Shown one piece after another: positions 1 through 11,439 of a stretch of 64,000 nucleotides of DNA. Each line of letters starts with the position of its first letter. The stretch's first letter is position 1. This DNA is from Cricetomys ansorgei (lineage: Eukaryota > Chordata > Mammalia > Rodentia > Nesomyidae). The stretch is from positions 67,310,501-67,374,500 of the forward strand of contig JAMJFZ010000199.1 in the NCBI GenBank assembly GCA_026225945.1. The letters run 5' to 3'. Made by a program: the position numbers and the translations under genes. A model generated the notes under the pieces. The model was not told where the DNA came from. It saw only the letters and a list, made by a program, of their open reading frames with translations, and did not search any database.

Positions 1-1330
1 CTCAAGTAATAAACACCCTGAATCAAACTGGTATTGAGGAAATGTATTGTTTGTCTTAAACTGAAAATTACAGAGTGACTGACATGGAATATCAAAATGA
101 AAAGAAATATCCATCACTTCTGTGGAATGTCTGAGCATGCACAGGGACCGCTCAGCTTCTATAGTGTCATAATGTGCGGAAGCCTGTGAATTTACCTCTA
201 CTTTGCCTCCATAATTCTCCTAGCTCTACATTTTTCCTGAAAAACTGGGTATTCAGTGCTTTGCTGAAACCTGTATAATTTTCATGCCCTCTCAAAAGCG
301 TGGCACGGAATGAAAAGAATCTCAATACAGATTAATAAAAGAAGTTAAAACAAGATTGTTCCTGACAGAAGCAGACAAATCAATTAGTTGATCTCTGGCA
401 AGCAAAGATAATTGTATTTCAGAGTCTATTAAGGCACATCAGGGCCAGTTAGCTAATTTCACAGGGGAACTGGCTGTCACTGGGCATTAGACAGGGATGG
501 GAAACATCAGGCAGAAACACAAGATGGCATTTTCTTCCAGGGATCACTGGACCTATAAACTCAGCATTTCAGTTCAGCAGAGAAGGGAGGGTATATTTGT
601 TCAAAGGGAATTTTCATCCTGTCAGGGCTATGAGCAATTGAACATCTACAACAGATCTGACAATGCTGATTACACATCCTTTGTGTGAAGTTATTCATCT
701 AACATCCCTGAAGAGACATCTTCAAAATCAGATGAAGGAGAAAGTTTCAAGGGAGACAAGAAATGAATCTGAACATCAAATGATGTAAAACCCTACTCAA
801 AAGGAAAACCAACTTGGCTTAAAACCTTTTGAGAAATAAGACTTAGAGACAAGTTGGAATTTCTTCCAAATAACCAATGAGACATTTTATCTCTATTGTC
901 AATATTAGAAATGAGGGTTTTCCTTTTTTGTAACTGCTGTCTGAAAGTTTATCTTGCATTAAGGTGGATGGGATAATGAGTCATTTAACTTAATGACCGC
1001 TAGTTTTGAAATACCTTTATTAGAGGAAATTTGGCACAAGTGTGACAATACAGAGAGCCAAGAGATGGGGGCCACGTTTATCTGTGTTTCTATAGGAACT
1101 TTGAGTATTTGTTTTATATGTATTTTAATTCACGTTTCAAACGGGATGCTTGACCCTGAGATGCTGAGCAAGCTTTGCAGTTCATACAATGGCATAATGT
1201 CCAAAAGCTTAGTGTTACATTCTGTTTTGAAAATAATGTATCTTGAAACATTAAAAAAAAATAGTGAATGGCTTGATCTCTTACAGGTGCAAATGGGTTA
1301 GAAATGTGCATAGATGATTGAAAATCATAG
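1..1330. other. Unique non-coding stretch
   Basis: No transposon or gene family is recognised. The longest open frame (993-1301, 102 codons, plus) has one hydrophobic stretch but no motif, no plausible splice context and no relative that I know. It is probably a chance frame. The first 470 bases are AT-rich with several ATTA/TAAT cores and no visible repeat, so this part could be old conserved sequence, but that is inference. Confidence 0.6.
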
Positions 1331-1375
1331 ATATGATATGATATGATATGATATGATATGATATGATATGATATG
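1331..1375. repeat. (ATATG)n pentanucleotide microsatellite
   Basis: About nine uninterrupted copies of the 5-bp unit ATATG. A five-base unit is less common than the di- and tetranucleotide arrays elsewhere in the window. The purity suggests recent slippage. Confidence 0.95.
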
Positions 1376-1737
1376 AAAATCATTCTGAAAGCAGACTGAA
1401 GGGTCTCTGCCATTACTACAGCAGAAGGATGTGCAAAGGCATCGGGGAGGTGAAACATCACAGCCTTCGAGTCAGAGAGGAAAGCAAAAGAGGCATGTAG
1501 ACTCTTCATTTCATCCAAGTCCAACCAATCATCTGAAGCCTGAGGGTTTACTTGGGGAACTTTAAAAGTTTTGAATGCTCAGTGCCATTATGGAAATGTT
1601 GGGCTTAGCCAGTTTCAGGATGGGGCAGGTTTCAGTTTTCCAGGAAATTCTAGCAGGTGTCCAGGGCTAAGATTTTCGTAGAAAAGTTTTGAAGTGTCTC
1701 CTGTTCATTCCAAATGGAAACACTTGGAAAGCAGACT
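1376..1737. other. Unique non-coding stretch
   Basis: No repeat family, RNA gene or credible exon is seen between the pentanucleotide array and the MER5-like fragment. Confidence 0.55.
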
Positions 1738-1865
1738 AAATTGTGGATTCCTGTGATTCAGACTCAGTAAGTCTAAGACAGAGATTTGGAACTGCATTTT
1801 TAAAGAAGTAGTCAGAGACTGGTACTGATGCTCAGCTCATCAGCCACACTTTGGGTAGCAGTGAT
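1738..1865 (+). mobile_element. MER5A-like hAT-Charlie fragment
   Basis: The phrases GATTCAGACTCAGTAAGTCT, GAACTGCATTTTTAA and CACACTTTGGGTAGCAGTG match, in order, the middle and 3' end of the mammal-wide non-autonomous DNA transposon MER5A. The 5' terminal inverted repeat is missing or too diverged to see. It is an old inactive fossil shared by placental mammals. The call comes from the remembered consensus, and related MER5/MER20-type elements are the main alternative. Confidence 0.55.
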
Positions 1866-2399
1866 CTCAATAGTATGAGAGGAACTAAGAACCATCTTGT
1901 CTTCACTGTACTAACAGCATTTAATGAAAATCCACATGACTCTATCTGTAATTGAAGGAGTTAAAAAAAAAGAAAAAAACAACATAAAATTCAGACTCAT
2001 CACATGTAAGCTGGCACTTTACTCCCAGTCTGTACTAGGCATTACCGAGCATGGACCTGTAAAGATGGCAAGATTAGATCCTCACTCAAAAGTTTTACAA
2101 TTACCAAAGAGAAGAAGACAAGTTACCTATAAATACCCCTAACACTCCCCAGGATCCTACAACCTGAGTCTAGTTTTTGTTTTATTAGTCAGGAACAAGA
2201 GTTCTTCCACCTCCATAACTCCCACCCCCTATTTTCCTTCTTCATAAAATGAGCATCTGTCTTGAGCAGGCCCACCTTCCTGACATCAGAGTGACTCTGC
2301 TACTGTTCTGTTAGGCCCTCTGAGATGCAAACCCCACTCATCCTCCAAGTGAAATTCTGATATAGTTTTATCTCATGATAGCTTCTCTCACTCTGCCTA
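1866..2399. other. Unique non-coding stretch
   Basis: The frame at 1924-2142 (72 codons) includes lysine runs made by A-rich DNA and is not gene-like. The 3' part (2200-2399) is pyrimidine-rich and may be a badly eroded upstream part of the following L2. Confidence 0.5.
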
Positions 2400-2575
2400 C
2401 AAATTGGATTACCTTTTCTGCATGCTTTCATTGGTTTTTCTGGATGACAACTTATCATGTATCTAGGCCCGTATGCATTTGTCTCTTTCTTTAGGTGGTA
2501 AACACTTTGAAGTCAAAGGCACAAGCTTTTCATTGTAGTGTTTCCACACATAATGTCATAATAAATATAACAGTG
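2400..2575 (+). mobile_element. L2 LINE 3' end, ancient
   Basis: The order of motifs (a pyrimidine-rich phrase ending in TTTAGG, a gap, then the AATAAATA-type tail near 2560) follows the 3' end of the L2 consensus, in which a 'length-of-stay' phrase is followed by a CTCAATAAAT tail. It is very diverged. L2 stopped moving before the placental radiation, so only a remnant is expected. Confidence 0.4.
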
Positions 2576-2599
2576 ACTGTCTGATTGTAGGTCTCTCAA

Positions 2600-2960
2600 A
2601 GACATCTCATAGAAGAGCTAAGCAATGGGAATATAGAAATGATAATAGCTTATGAAACCATGGACAGATACTATAGTATCAATCCACCAAAATGGTTTGA
2701 GGATCTGAGGCCTCTTCCACATTTAAGCCTGGTACTGCAAACAGGGCTGAAACTCATGGCTACGGAATTCATGGGCCCTAGAGAAGGATCTATTAATACT
2801 GTTTTTCTAAGTGGTCATGTTGTCAAACTGCCTTATAGATAATAGTATTTAAACCCATAGATTTATTCTTTTCCTGATTTGGTTAGAAATTCTTATTTTA
2901 GTGAGTAGTGGTTAATTCAAAGACAAACTTTTGTTCAAAGTTCTACACAACTTTGACTCC
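2600..2960 (+). mobile_element. Possible rodent interspersed repeat, family not named
   Basis: The phrases GCTTATGAAACCATGGACAG, GGTTTGAGGATCTGAGGCCT and AAACTGCCTTATAGATA resemble a repeat I associate with rodent genomes, but I cannot give its database name. The 67-codon open frame at 2639-2842 lies inside it and is not taken as a gene. A RepeatMasker run would settle this. Confidence 0.3.
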
Positions 2961-3090
2961 ACATAATATTGACTCCATATAATATAACATATATTACATA
3001 TCTTAATTTATGTTTTTAATTATCACACAAAATTATAGGTATTATTGTGAAATTGTTATATATACTCATGTCAATATACTTTGTTCTTGC

Positions 3091-3233
3091 TGGCCACTGG
3101 TGGCTCATGTCTTTAATCCCAGCACTCGGGAGGCAGAGGCAGGTGGATCTTTGTAAGTTTGAGGTCAGCCTGGTCTACAAAGTGAGTTCCAGGACAGCCA
3201 GAGTTACAACAGAGAAACCCTGTCTCAAAAAAA

Positions 3234-3234
<1 letters not shown>
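3091..3234 (+). mobile_element. B1 SINE (7SL-derived)
   Basis: This is a full-length B1. It carries the A-box region, TTTAATCCCAGCACTCGGGA, then GGCAGAGGCAGGTGGAT, GGTCAGCCTGGTCTACAAAG, GAGTTCCAGGACAGCCAG and AGAAACCCTGTCTCAAAAAA. B1 derives from 7SL RNA and is mobilised by L1 proteins. It is moderately diverged at its 5' end. Its A-tail runs straight into the (TG)n array that follows. The 126-codon frame at 3047-3427 is only a read-through of this SINE. Confidence 0.97.

Positions 3235-3235
<1 letters not shown>

Positions 3236-3283
<48 letters not shown>
3236..3283. repeat. (TG)n microsatellite at a SINE tail
   Basis: Twenty-four perfect TG dinucleotides follow directly after the B1 A-tail. 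Microsatellites often grow from retroposon tails. Confidence 0.97.
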
Positions 3284-3286
<3 letters not shown>

Positions 3287-3464
3287 CCATCTTATCTAGC
3301 CTCCATAGCCCTCCCCACCTACTGGTTCCAGCTGGATGTGACTTTCCTCCCTACAAATAGATGGTCCTCTTTCTGCTTTAATGTCACATGTGTTCCATCA
3401 CCATCTCTCATACAGCTCCTCCTTTAACTCCTCCTCCCATCTTACAGGTTCCGTATGTTGTGTG

Positions 3465-3680
3465 TTTGTTTGTTTCCTATGCATAGGAATTTCTTGTCCA
3501 CATGAAGGTCTGTGAACCAAATGTATGCCTAGTGCCCACTGAGTCCAGAAAAGGGCATGAGATCCCCTGAATTTGGAATTACAGACAGTTGTGAGTCATC
3601 ATGTGGGTGTAAAGAATCAAGATTGAATCTTCTGTAAGAGTAGCCATTGTTCTTAACCACTGAGCCATCTCTCTGGTCCC
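3465..3680 (-). mobile_element. B3 SINE (tRNA-derived)
   Basis: Read on the minus strand it begins with the tRNA-like GGGACCAGAGAGATGGCTCA promoter region and continues with the body of the B2/B3 superfamily. The plus strand shows the reversed signatures GGGCATGAGATCCCCTG, ACAGACAGTTGTGAGTCATC and TAACCACTGAGCCATCTCTC. The length and the 'GATCCCCTG' form point to B3 rather than the younger B2. The T-rich end at the left is the reverse of its A-rich tail. Confidence 0.9.
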
Positions 3681-5159
3681 CTTCCTGATGTTTATGCGTT
3701 TTTATTCATTGACAATCCATAAATGCACATAAGGCACTCTCATCATTTTCACACCTTCCCTACTCTCCTTTCTCCTTCTTTCACTCCTGCCTAACCTGTT
3801 CTCAAAAGCAAGTCCTCCTCTTGCTTGATGGCTTTTCATTTTGCCTTTTCGTGTTTGTTTTATTAAAGAAACACCCACAAAGTGCTCTAAGCTCATAGGT
3901 GGCAGAGTATAGCTTCAAATCCATTCTGACTTCCAAAGCCGAGGTCCCCAGTAGACTGTGTCTGCCTTCTGTTAGCATGAGTCTTAGTGCTGAACGTGGG
4001 TGGGTGTGACACCTTGTGATATTTGTTGACAATAGTGAGGACATGTTCTCCTTTTAGAATTTGCCTCAGTCAATACAGACTTTGGATAAATGCAAGTTGA
4101 CTGTTTGCTCAGGGCAAACATCACCAAAAGACACCCTGCCTTCTGGAACTGGAAAAGCCATCCTCAAATACGAATGTGCTAGAAGCAAGTGACTGTTTTA
4201 GGAGGGACAATTCTCAGGTGACATTCTGCATTTCATAGCTCTCTCCACCATCTTTCAGCTCTTACATTCTTTTGTTTCCCTCTTCCTTGATAGTTCCTAA
4301 GTTTTAGGAGAGGAAAACTAATATAGATGTCTGATATATAGCTGAAAACACACTGTTCCTTTTGCTTTGCACCTGGACCAGTAATGGAGTCTGCATTAAC
4401 CACTACCCACTGCAGAAAGAAGCTTTTCTGATCAGTTGAGAGCAGCATCATTCTATAGATATAAATATAAATGTTTAGAAGGTAGTTTGACAATATGACA
4501 ATTTATAAAATCAACATCAATAAGCTCTACCTTAGGGGTTATAGCTTCTCCAACCAATGTTTTTTTCTACCATGTTTACAGTACCCGTCGTGAATCTCCT
4601 CCTGTGGAACAGGCCTAAAATCCAACCAAGAGAGTGAGTGTTTACCCCCATACAGTCTTGCTACTATTTCATCAGTTGAAACATTTTACCAGGCAGGCAG
4701 ATTTGTATTGTAGCATGCAGAGTCCAGCTCTGGATAAGACTACCTATCAATGCCTTCCCCCCTCCCATCCAGGAACCAGGATAGCATCTTCCAGCACAAT
4801 GAAAACTAACCAGTGAGGACAGTTTCCTAGTCAGTTCAAGACTGAGTTTTCTGTGTCCTGCAACCAAAGTGTGTGGGTCTTTAGAAACAGGACATTACCA
4901 GTTGTTTATGGTGGGAAAACAAGAACCACAACAAGTTATGTTGCACTTTTTCTTGTTCTTCCACTTCAGAATAATAATGTCTGCTGTGCTTACCCTTCGA
5001 TTCTGTCTTACCAGTCTGAAACTGTCAAGTTGGCATGACTATAGACTATTGTGAATTTCAAGTTTGCCTTGAATCTCAAAGGAGGCTTTGGAATAAGACT
5101 TTTTAGCAGTAATGGAACAATTAAGACTTTGGGACTTCAGTGGTAGACTAAATACTTTG
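3681..5159. other. Unique non-coding stretch
   Basis: The open frames here (up to 86 codons) have no recognisable domain. A short TATAAATATAAAT run lies near 4457. No transposon family is recognised. Confidence 0.6.
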
Positions 5160-5207
5160 CACACATTTACATACATACATTTACATGCATATATACATAC
5201 ATACATA

Positions 5208-5250
<43 letters not shown>
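5160..5250. repeat. (TACA)n/(CA)n compound microsatellite
   Basis: An imperfect TACA array (about 5170-5215) passes into about 17 CA dinucleotides ending at 5250. The minus-strand frame of C and V residues at this site is a microsatellite translation. Confidence 0.95.
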
Positions 5251-5252
<2 letters not shown>

Positions 5253-5429
5253 TACCTTTGGTGATCAGAGAAGGATTTAGATCTGGAATATCTCCTTAAT
5301 TTCTGCATGTTAATGCTTGGCTATTTGCCATTAAGATATGGTTGAGACACTAATAGAGACTATTGGGCCATCTTCAGATAATTAGGAGTATATTCCTGAG
5401 AGGTTGTGGAACCTGTCTGTCTATACCAC

Positions 5430-5518
5430 CCACTCCCTCCTCATTCATTCCCTTAACCCTCTCTCCATCTCCTCTCTCTCCTCTTCCTCCCTTCTATATC
5501 TCATCTCTATTTCTGTAT
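5430..5518. repeat. CT-rich low-complexity tract
   Basis: A pyrimidine-rich stretch leads into the TCTA array. No gene is present. Confidence 0.8.
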
Positions 5519-5519
5519 C

Positions 5520-5566
<47 letters not shown>
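5520..5566. repeat. (TCTA)n tetranucleotide microsatellite
   Basis: Eleven or more clean TCTA units. This is the same motif as the GATA array at 7371-7438, in the opposite orientation. Confidence 0.96.
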
Positions 5567-5567
<1 letters not shown>

Positions 5568-5570
5568 CTA

Positions 5571-6964
5571 TTGCTCTAATCTCTCTATCTCTATCCTTCT
5601 TTACTTTTTCAGCTGGAAATGACTGACTTTGCTTCATTATACACTTTTTGTGTCATGTGCTACATTGTCATAGGTCCAAGCATTGGACTCATTTATCTTG
5701 GCCTGAAGCTTCCAAACATGTTAGCCAAGATAAAACTTTTTAACTTGGTTGTGTATAAGTTGTGTAAATGACGGAGCTCTGACTGGCAGGCCCTCCCAGT
5801 GACCATATGTGAGTATTCATTAACTCATTTAGTCATCAATTCTTGCATCCCCCAAATCAACCAGCTTTGGCAAGCACCACTATTCTTACTGACAGCAGAA
5901 ATCCATTAACTTTCTTGCAGAAGATACCCTAGGGCCTCATCTTGCCCACCAGGCTTGGGATGCAGCCATCCATCTTTCATGACATTTTACTGGAAGCATG
6001 GCTCCTTTGGGATTCACACTAAAATCATCCTCAACTATTGAGCCTTGGGGATTACTCCCATCAGGAACTCTCCTGACAGATGCAGAATTCTGATTGGCAT
6101 CATGCCCAGCCTGTCTGCAGCTCTCTGAAGGCAGGAATCCAGAGGGCTGCTGGTCACTACTCGAAGATTTATTGCTGATCCAACATTATGGATTCTAGCA
6201 CTCATTTTCCTAAAAGGTGTAATTCCTTTCCTTTAAACTTTGCCAAGCCTGTCTATACACAAAGTTACTATGAGATGTACTTTCCTACTTTTAAACATAA
6301 GTTCATGACCTCATCCATATATGAAGAATGGGGCTAGATGTTAACACTTGTGGGAACCAAGATATGCTGGTATTAACAGCTAGAAGCTCCCAGTTCCTTT
6401 CCGGTGGGTAACTAAGAGTACAGCAATAGCCTATATTGTTTGGGAGCCTCTGATCTCCCAAGACCTGCAACTCATGAGAATATGCCCTACACTTGGTATT
6501 GGTTTTATTTTTTTTTAATAGACATGGCTTCTAGGCTGTGATAGTTAATAAAGAGGTTGATGACTGGTCAAAGAGTTGAGAATAAGCGACTGTGGAGTGA
6601 ACAGGTCTATGTGGGATATCTATATTTCCCCAACCGGGGCTGAGTAAATTGTAGAAGCAAAGGCATGAAGAATTTAGGATACAAAGGATAGACAGAAATA
6701 TTGTTAAATTTTGTCCTCTGAAGATATAATGAAATCACAGTGGTTATGGTTACCTGCACAAGAATTATACAAAATGGAGCTATCAACATTTCATCATGGA
6801 TGTAGGGAGGGGCTCATCATGTCCTATAACTCATTGAGGATTAGAAGAAGCAGGAGAGGTGGATTCATTTTTCTTCAGTGGTGTAGACACTAGTTAATGG
6901 CTGATGCCCCAGTAAATACACCTCACCTAGGCTCATGCAAGCAACCCCAATTAAACTCAGTATT
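5571..6964. other. Unique non-coding stretch
   Basis: No gene, RNA or transposon is recognised. Open frames are no longer than about 60 codons. Confidence 0.6.
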
Positions 6965-7406
6965 TGTAATGGTTATTCTTGATTGTCAACCTGACTGCAT
7001 ATAGAATTAACAAAAACCCAAACTGCTGGGCACAACTGCAAGAGATTTTTCTTGATTAAATCATTTAGGGTGGAAAGACCCACTCTGAGTCTGAATCACA
7101 CCTTCTGGTGGCAGTCTATATAAAGAGAACGGAAGAAGGCAGCTCTTTCTATTTGCCTGCATGCCCTCACTCTTAATGGCAAATTTATTCCTTCACTGGT
7201 ATTAGATCCTACTTCTTTCAGGATTCCTTTGTGTAGTGAAGACCAGTTGAGACATCCATCCTGGTAGAATGAACAACTATTGGATTTTTGAACTTTCTGT
7301 CAAAACACAGCCATTGTTGGAATTGTCAGATCACAGCCCACAGCCCATAAACCACTCTGATAAAGCGCAGGTAGATAGGTAGATGATAGATGATAGATAG
7401 ATAGAT

Positions 7407-7438
<32 letters not shown>

Positions 7439-7501
7439 TAGAGATATAAACAGAGATATATTCTATCAGTTCTGTTTCTCTAGAGAACCCTGAGCAACAC
7501 A
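6965..7501 (+). mobile_element. LTR-like rodent repeat with TG...CA ends
   Basis: The element begins TGTAATGGTTATTCTTGATT and ends CTAGAGAACCCTGAGCAACACA. It contains a TATA-type box (TATATAAAGAG near 7119) and a GATA array near the 3' end. The 5 bases on the left (GTATT, 6960-6964) and right (GTATG, 7502-7506) agree at four of five positions, consistent with a 5-bp target duplication. I recognise the family as a common rodent repeat but cannot assign its database name. The TG/CA ends and the TATA box suggest an LTR, but this is inference. Confidence 0.65.
7371..7438. repeat. (GATA)n microsatellite inside an LTR-like element
   Basis: GATA/GATG units lie inside the 3' third of the element at 6965-7501. 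The array interrupts the element between the AACCACTCTGATAAA phrase and the CTCTAGAGAACCC terminus, so it grew after insertion. Confidence 0.95.
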
Positions 7502-7506
7502 GTATG

Positions 7507-9448
7507 CATTAAAAAATAGAAGACATAAAATTAACAAGTGAACATGTTGAGAGGAAGAAGAGGTTCATCAAGACTGGTAAGGGAATGAATGAGGGCAATG
7601 AGTGGTGCATGTAAGCAAAATATACTATCTATCTATAAGAAATTGTCAAAGGATATATTTTTAATAAGAGAACTTCAGGTTTGTAAAAGAAATTACTTCT
7701 CTTCTGGTAAATGAGTGTCCCTAAATTTTAATGAGTTGCATGTTCATGAGAAAGCATATCTTTGACCAAGCATATATACAATCTCACATAGGTATCATTA
7801 TGTTACATAGAGCTTGAACTAGAATATAGAAAAGGAATATTCAAATACAAGATTAGTTTGTAATAACTCATTATTTAAAATAGATATTTTATGTACTAAT
7901 ATTATTTTTTTAACTTAGCATGTAAGTCACATGCCCTACATATACTAGTTCTAATTTAGCCTCATTTTATGTTATGCTACACTGTATTGGTGAACATGGC
8001 TACACAATGCCTCCCAAACATTCAAATATAAAATGAGCATTTCAGACATGCATAAAAAATTATGATTATCATATTTACATTTCAACCCTCTTTACAGCTT
8101 CACAAAGGTTTGTTCAAATCTGGGAAGTATTGTTCTAAAAGGTTTTGCCAATGGTGACTATTTGATATAAGATTATCAATATCATCAGCAAAATTTATAG
8201 TTCAGATGAGCTGTGCAATGAATATTTCTCATGGGTCTATAGATCAAATCATTTTTAAAATAAATCCAACTCAGCCTATTCATTGCTGGATCTGATTAGA
8301 CTGCCATTTTAAATTCTAGTGTGTGTATCAATCAACTTTTGCAGGAGGAAGGCAAGTAGCATTAAATCATTTCCTGATGTTGCTATTATTGAACTATCAA
8401 TGTCATCATACAGTTCATAAATCTAGAATTCTGTGAGAGTTAATGAAGATAAAACTATAAGGCACGTTATGGCTGTGTCCAACCACACAGTCATGAACTG
8501 TAGTGTCATACACCATGAGCATATCACCAGCCTGGATGTGCTTGGGGCCCTCCTTGTTATGGACACCTGAGCTATTGAACAAGACTCCGGACTATTAGAT
8601 ACAGGAACAAAGAAACGGCTTCTGAGTTAATCTAGATCCTAATTATTAGTTTAGCTTGCTTTACTTATACCTTTTGTTTAAAATCACTGTAAAGTGAAAG
8701 TGTAAAATCATCTATCTTGTACACTTTGGGAAGAATGCAGACCATTTAGAAAACAGGCTTAATTAATAGAAAAGAATGCAGGATGGTGAGAGAGTCTTAG
8801 GTTCCTCAATTCATTTGGCTGGTTAAAGCTATGATATTTCTACTCCTCAGTCCAAAAAGGCCTGTGTGAAAAGTTCACATGGTGCTACTAAATTCTAGAG
8901 CTGGCAGGAAAGAGTATGACAGCAAGTAGAAAAGTGTCTAATGCCAAGATGATATTAGCAAAACTGCTTCCTTTTCTCATGAATGTGAAACTAAAAGAGT
9001 AGAATTATACCCACCGAGAAATGTAGCTCTCACCATCATCAAAAAATGCTGCTTTTTACCACAGACACAGATCATTACAGAAAGCTGACCATGAGGTGTC
9101 CATCTACAGTTGTTACATCTATAATATAATACCTACACCAAAGACTCAAGGAACATTGCTGAAGAGGGGGTAAAAAAATTATAGGAGCCAGAGAATAACA
9201 CTTTCTATTGTGAGATAGTGTTTTTTCTATATTACAAAGAATTTGCATTCATGAATTCTCAAACATATGGACACCTAAACAAGACCTGGACAATGACAAC
9301 AGCAGTTGGCATGCTGACATGGGTGGGGGAAATATTACAAAGCCTAATTCATAGATGAAGAGCTACAGGCAACTAATGACTGCTGAGACAGGCAAATTAG
9401 TCTTCCCCAGGAACAAACCCCTTAATTGATTAAACAATCCAAACTGGT
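7507..9448. other. AT-rich unique stretch
   Basis: Nearly 2 kb with no recognisable transposon and no open frame of 60 codons or more. Stop density is high in all frames. It may be very old or ancestral single-copy sequence. Confidence 0.6.
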
Positions 9449-9457
9449 TTTATATAT

Positions 9458-9490
<33 letters not shown>

Positions 9491-9655
9491 CGTTTATATA
9501 TATGTATATATATAAAATATATATATACAAATGTTTATATATGTGTGTTTATATATATAAAAATACTATATATTCATGTATACTATCCTTTAATATATAT
9601 GTGTGCATTTATATGTGTGTATGTATGTATATGTACATATATACATATTAAAAAA
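9449..9655. repeat. TA/TG low-complexity array
   Basis: Alternating TATATA and TGTGTG blocks over about 200 bp, with TATG units toward the end. The 76-codon frame at 9464-9694 is composed of its translation. Confidence 0.93.
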
Positions 9656-9984
9656 GAAGAGTTTAATAATTTCAGAGGGAGAGAAGGACCATAGGAGAAG
9701 TTAGAGGAAGGAAAGAGTATGGTAGACATAAATATTTTACTCATACAATTATAAAAATGGTATCATGGTACTCAAAAGGCATTAATTTCAGATCCATCTT
9801 TCTGAAACTGGAGTATTACTTCATTGGTCAATTATAAAACTGCCCATAGGTTCTTCCCCACAAAGATAGCTTCTATCTATCTCTCTATACAGAGTCTCTA
9901 CTGGTCTTGTGATTTCCTTTATCCAGTAGAGGCTTTAAAAATAGACTATGCAAATGTCAAAATTGACCACCAAGTAGTTTGGGT
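9656..9984. other. Unclassified, partly purine-rich stretch
   Basis: The first 80 bases (GAGGGAGAGAAGG and similar) look like an eroded L1 3' tail, but I cannot prove it. The rest leads into the L1M element and may include its less conserved upstream part. Confidence 0.4.
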
Positions 9985-10384
9985 CTGTGACCTAACTACA
10001 TGTTTCTCAAAAGAAGATACCCAAATGACCAACAAGTATTTGGAAAAAAAAACCTGTTGAATGATACTAATTAGCAAAGAAATTATTATTAAAGCTACAA
10101 GGAAATCTCATCTAACCTTAATTAGAAAAACTATTAACAAAATAACAAATAAATGTTGACAAGGGCTTGTACAAAGGGAACTCTCACACATGTTGACGGT
10201 ATTATAAAATAGTACAGCAATTACAAAAAGTTGTATAGAGATTACTAAAAACACTAGAAACAAAATGACAGAATGATCTAGCAAACTCACCATGAGTATA
10301 TATGTAAAGGAAAAATCAGCATATTGCTGATAGTAATATGATTTATTGTTTCCAGTTGATATATATAATATAAATGTCCATCAA

Positions 10385-10530
10385 GAGATAAAGATAATCT
10401 ACATACATATATACATTACAACATATATTATAAACACAAACACACATATACATTTATATGTGTATATATGTATATATGTATATGTGTATATACATACACA
10501 CATATGTATTTCTTTATATATGCATACACA
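10385..10530. repeat. TA/CA-rich low-complexity array
   Basis: ATATAC, ACACAT and TATGTG blocks grew inside the L1M element. Open frames on both strands here are low-complexity artefacts. Confidence 0.9.
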
Positions 10531-10682
10531 AACTATAGTGATAGACATCAGCCATCCACAACACAAATGAGCTAGGAGGACACTATATTGTCTAAAATGA
10601 ATCACATAGGACAAATACTACATGTTATTTCTTATATATGAAAGTGAAAATGTTGGTTTTATGGAAATAGAGACCTGTTCTG

Positions 10683-11099
10683 TGTCAGTTAGTGTTTCTA
10701 ATGCTATGAAACACCATGATCAAAATCAACTTGGAGAGGAAAGAGTTTATTTGGCTTACTTATGATATCACAGTTTATCATCAAAGGAAGTCAGGACAAG
10801 AACTCCAATATGGCAAGAACCTGGAGGCAGGAGCTGTTGCAGAGCCCATGGAGGAATGCTGCTTTCTGGCTTGCTCCCCCATGGCTTGCTCAACCTGCTC
10901 TTTTATAGAACCCAGGACCATCTTCCCAGGGCTGGCTTTACCCACAATGGTCTGGGACCTCTTCCATGAATCACTAATTAAGAAAATGCCCTACAGGCTT
11001 GCCTACAACCCTATCTTCTGGAGGCATTTTCTTAATTGAGATCTCCTCCTCTCAGATAACTTCAGCCTATGTCAAGTTGACATAAAATTAGCCAGCACA
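10683..11099 (-). mobile_element. LTR-like rodent repeat (TTAGGGTTTCTATT family)
   Basis: On the plus strand it runs from TGTCAGTTAGTGTTTCTA through ACACCATGATCAAAATCAAC, GGAAAGAGTTTATTTGGCTT, TGGAGGCAGGAGCTGTTGCA and GAGGCATTTTCTTAATTGAG to ATGTCAAGTTGACATAAAAT and a CACA end. Read in reverse it has TG...CA ends, a TATAA-type box and an AATAAAC-type poly(A) signal region, hence the minus call. It lies inside the L1M at 9985-11415. This is a common rodent repeat whose database name I cannot give with certainty. The 107-codon frame at 10716-11039 is part of it. Confidence 0.8.
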
Positions 11100-11439
11100 A
11101 ACACAGTAGTTACCAGAACCTAGGGAATTTCATAGAAGGAAAGAATTGATGGTTATTGGATACAAGTATTCATTTGGATAGAAAGAATGACTTCTAATAT
11201 CAGTACAATATTTATAATTTTGAAAAATTAATTGACAACAATTATTACACATTTCAAAGTAACTAGTAGAGAAGATTTTCATTGATACAAGTATTGAGAA
11301 GTGACAAATGTTTGCTGCAAACGAGGAGCCCATTGTTCTGTCTGATTATATATGTTTAAACATATAAATATCACCCTGTAACCCAGAAATATTTATGCTT
11401 TTGTACAAAATAGGACAAAAAGAAGTTTGTGTGACTCAA

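Larger units (their letters stand above)
9985..11415 (+). mobile_element. L1M LINE 3' end, split by a later insertion
   Basis: This is the 3' end of an ancient L1 (end of ORF2 and 3' UTR). Seen in order: TTCTCAAAAGAAGATACCCAAATG, ACAAATAAATGTTGACAAGGG, GGGAACTCTCACACATGTTG and AATGTCCATCAAGAGATAA. After the insertion come AGTTACCAGAACCTAGGG, ACAATATTTATAATTTTG and AAGTGACAAATGTTTGC. The reading frame is destroyed. It is interrupted by TA/CA repeats (10385-10530) and by an LTR-like element (10683-11099), and consensus order resumes on the far side, so both came later. Confidence 0.8.

Noticed and set aside
1114..1524. 136-codon minus frame
   Set aside because: Extended by the stop-free ATATG array (the repeated ISYHI residues). 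No domain on either side.
8460..8600. Possible antisense protein-like phrase in AT-rich unique DNA
   Set aside because: The open stretch on the minus strand is about 40 codons and is broken on both sides. No family was recognised.
10716..11039. 107-codon plus frame
   Set aside because: It lies wholly inside the LTR-like repeat at 10683-11099, whose other copies have different stops.
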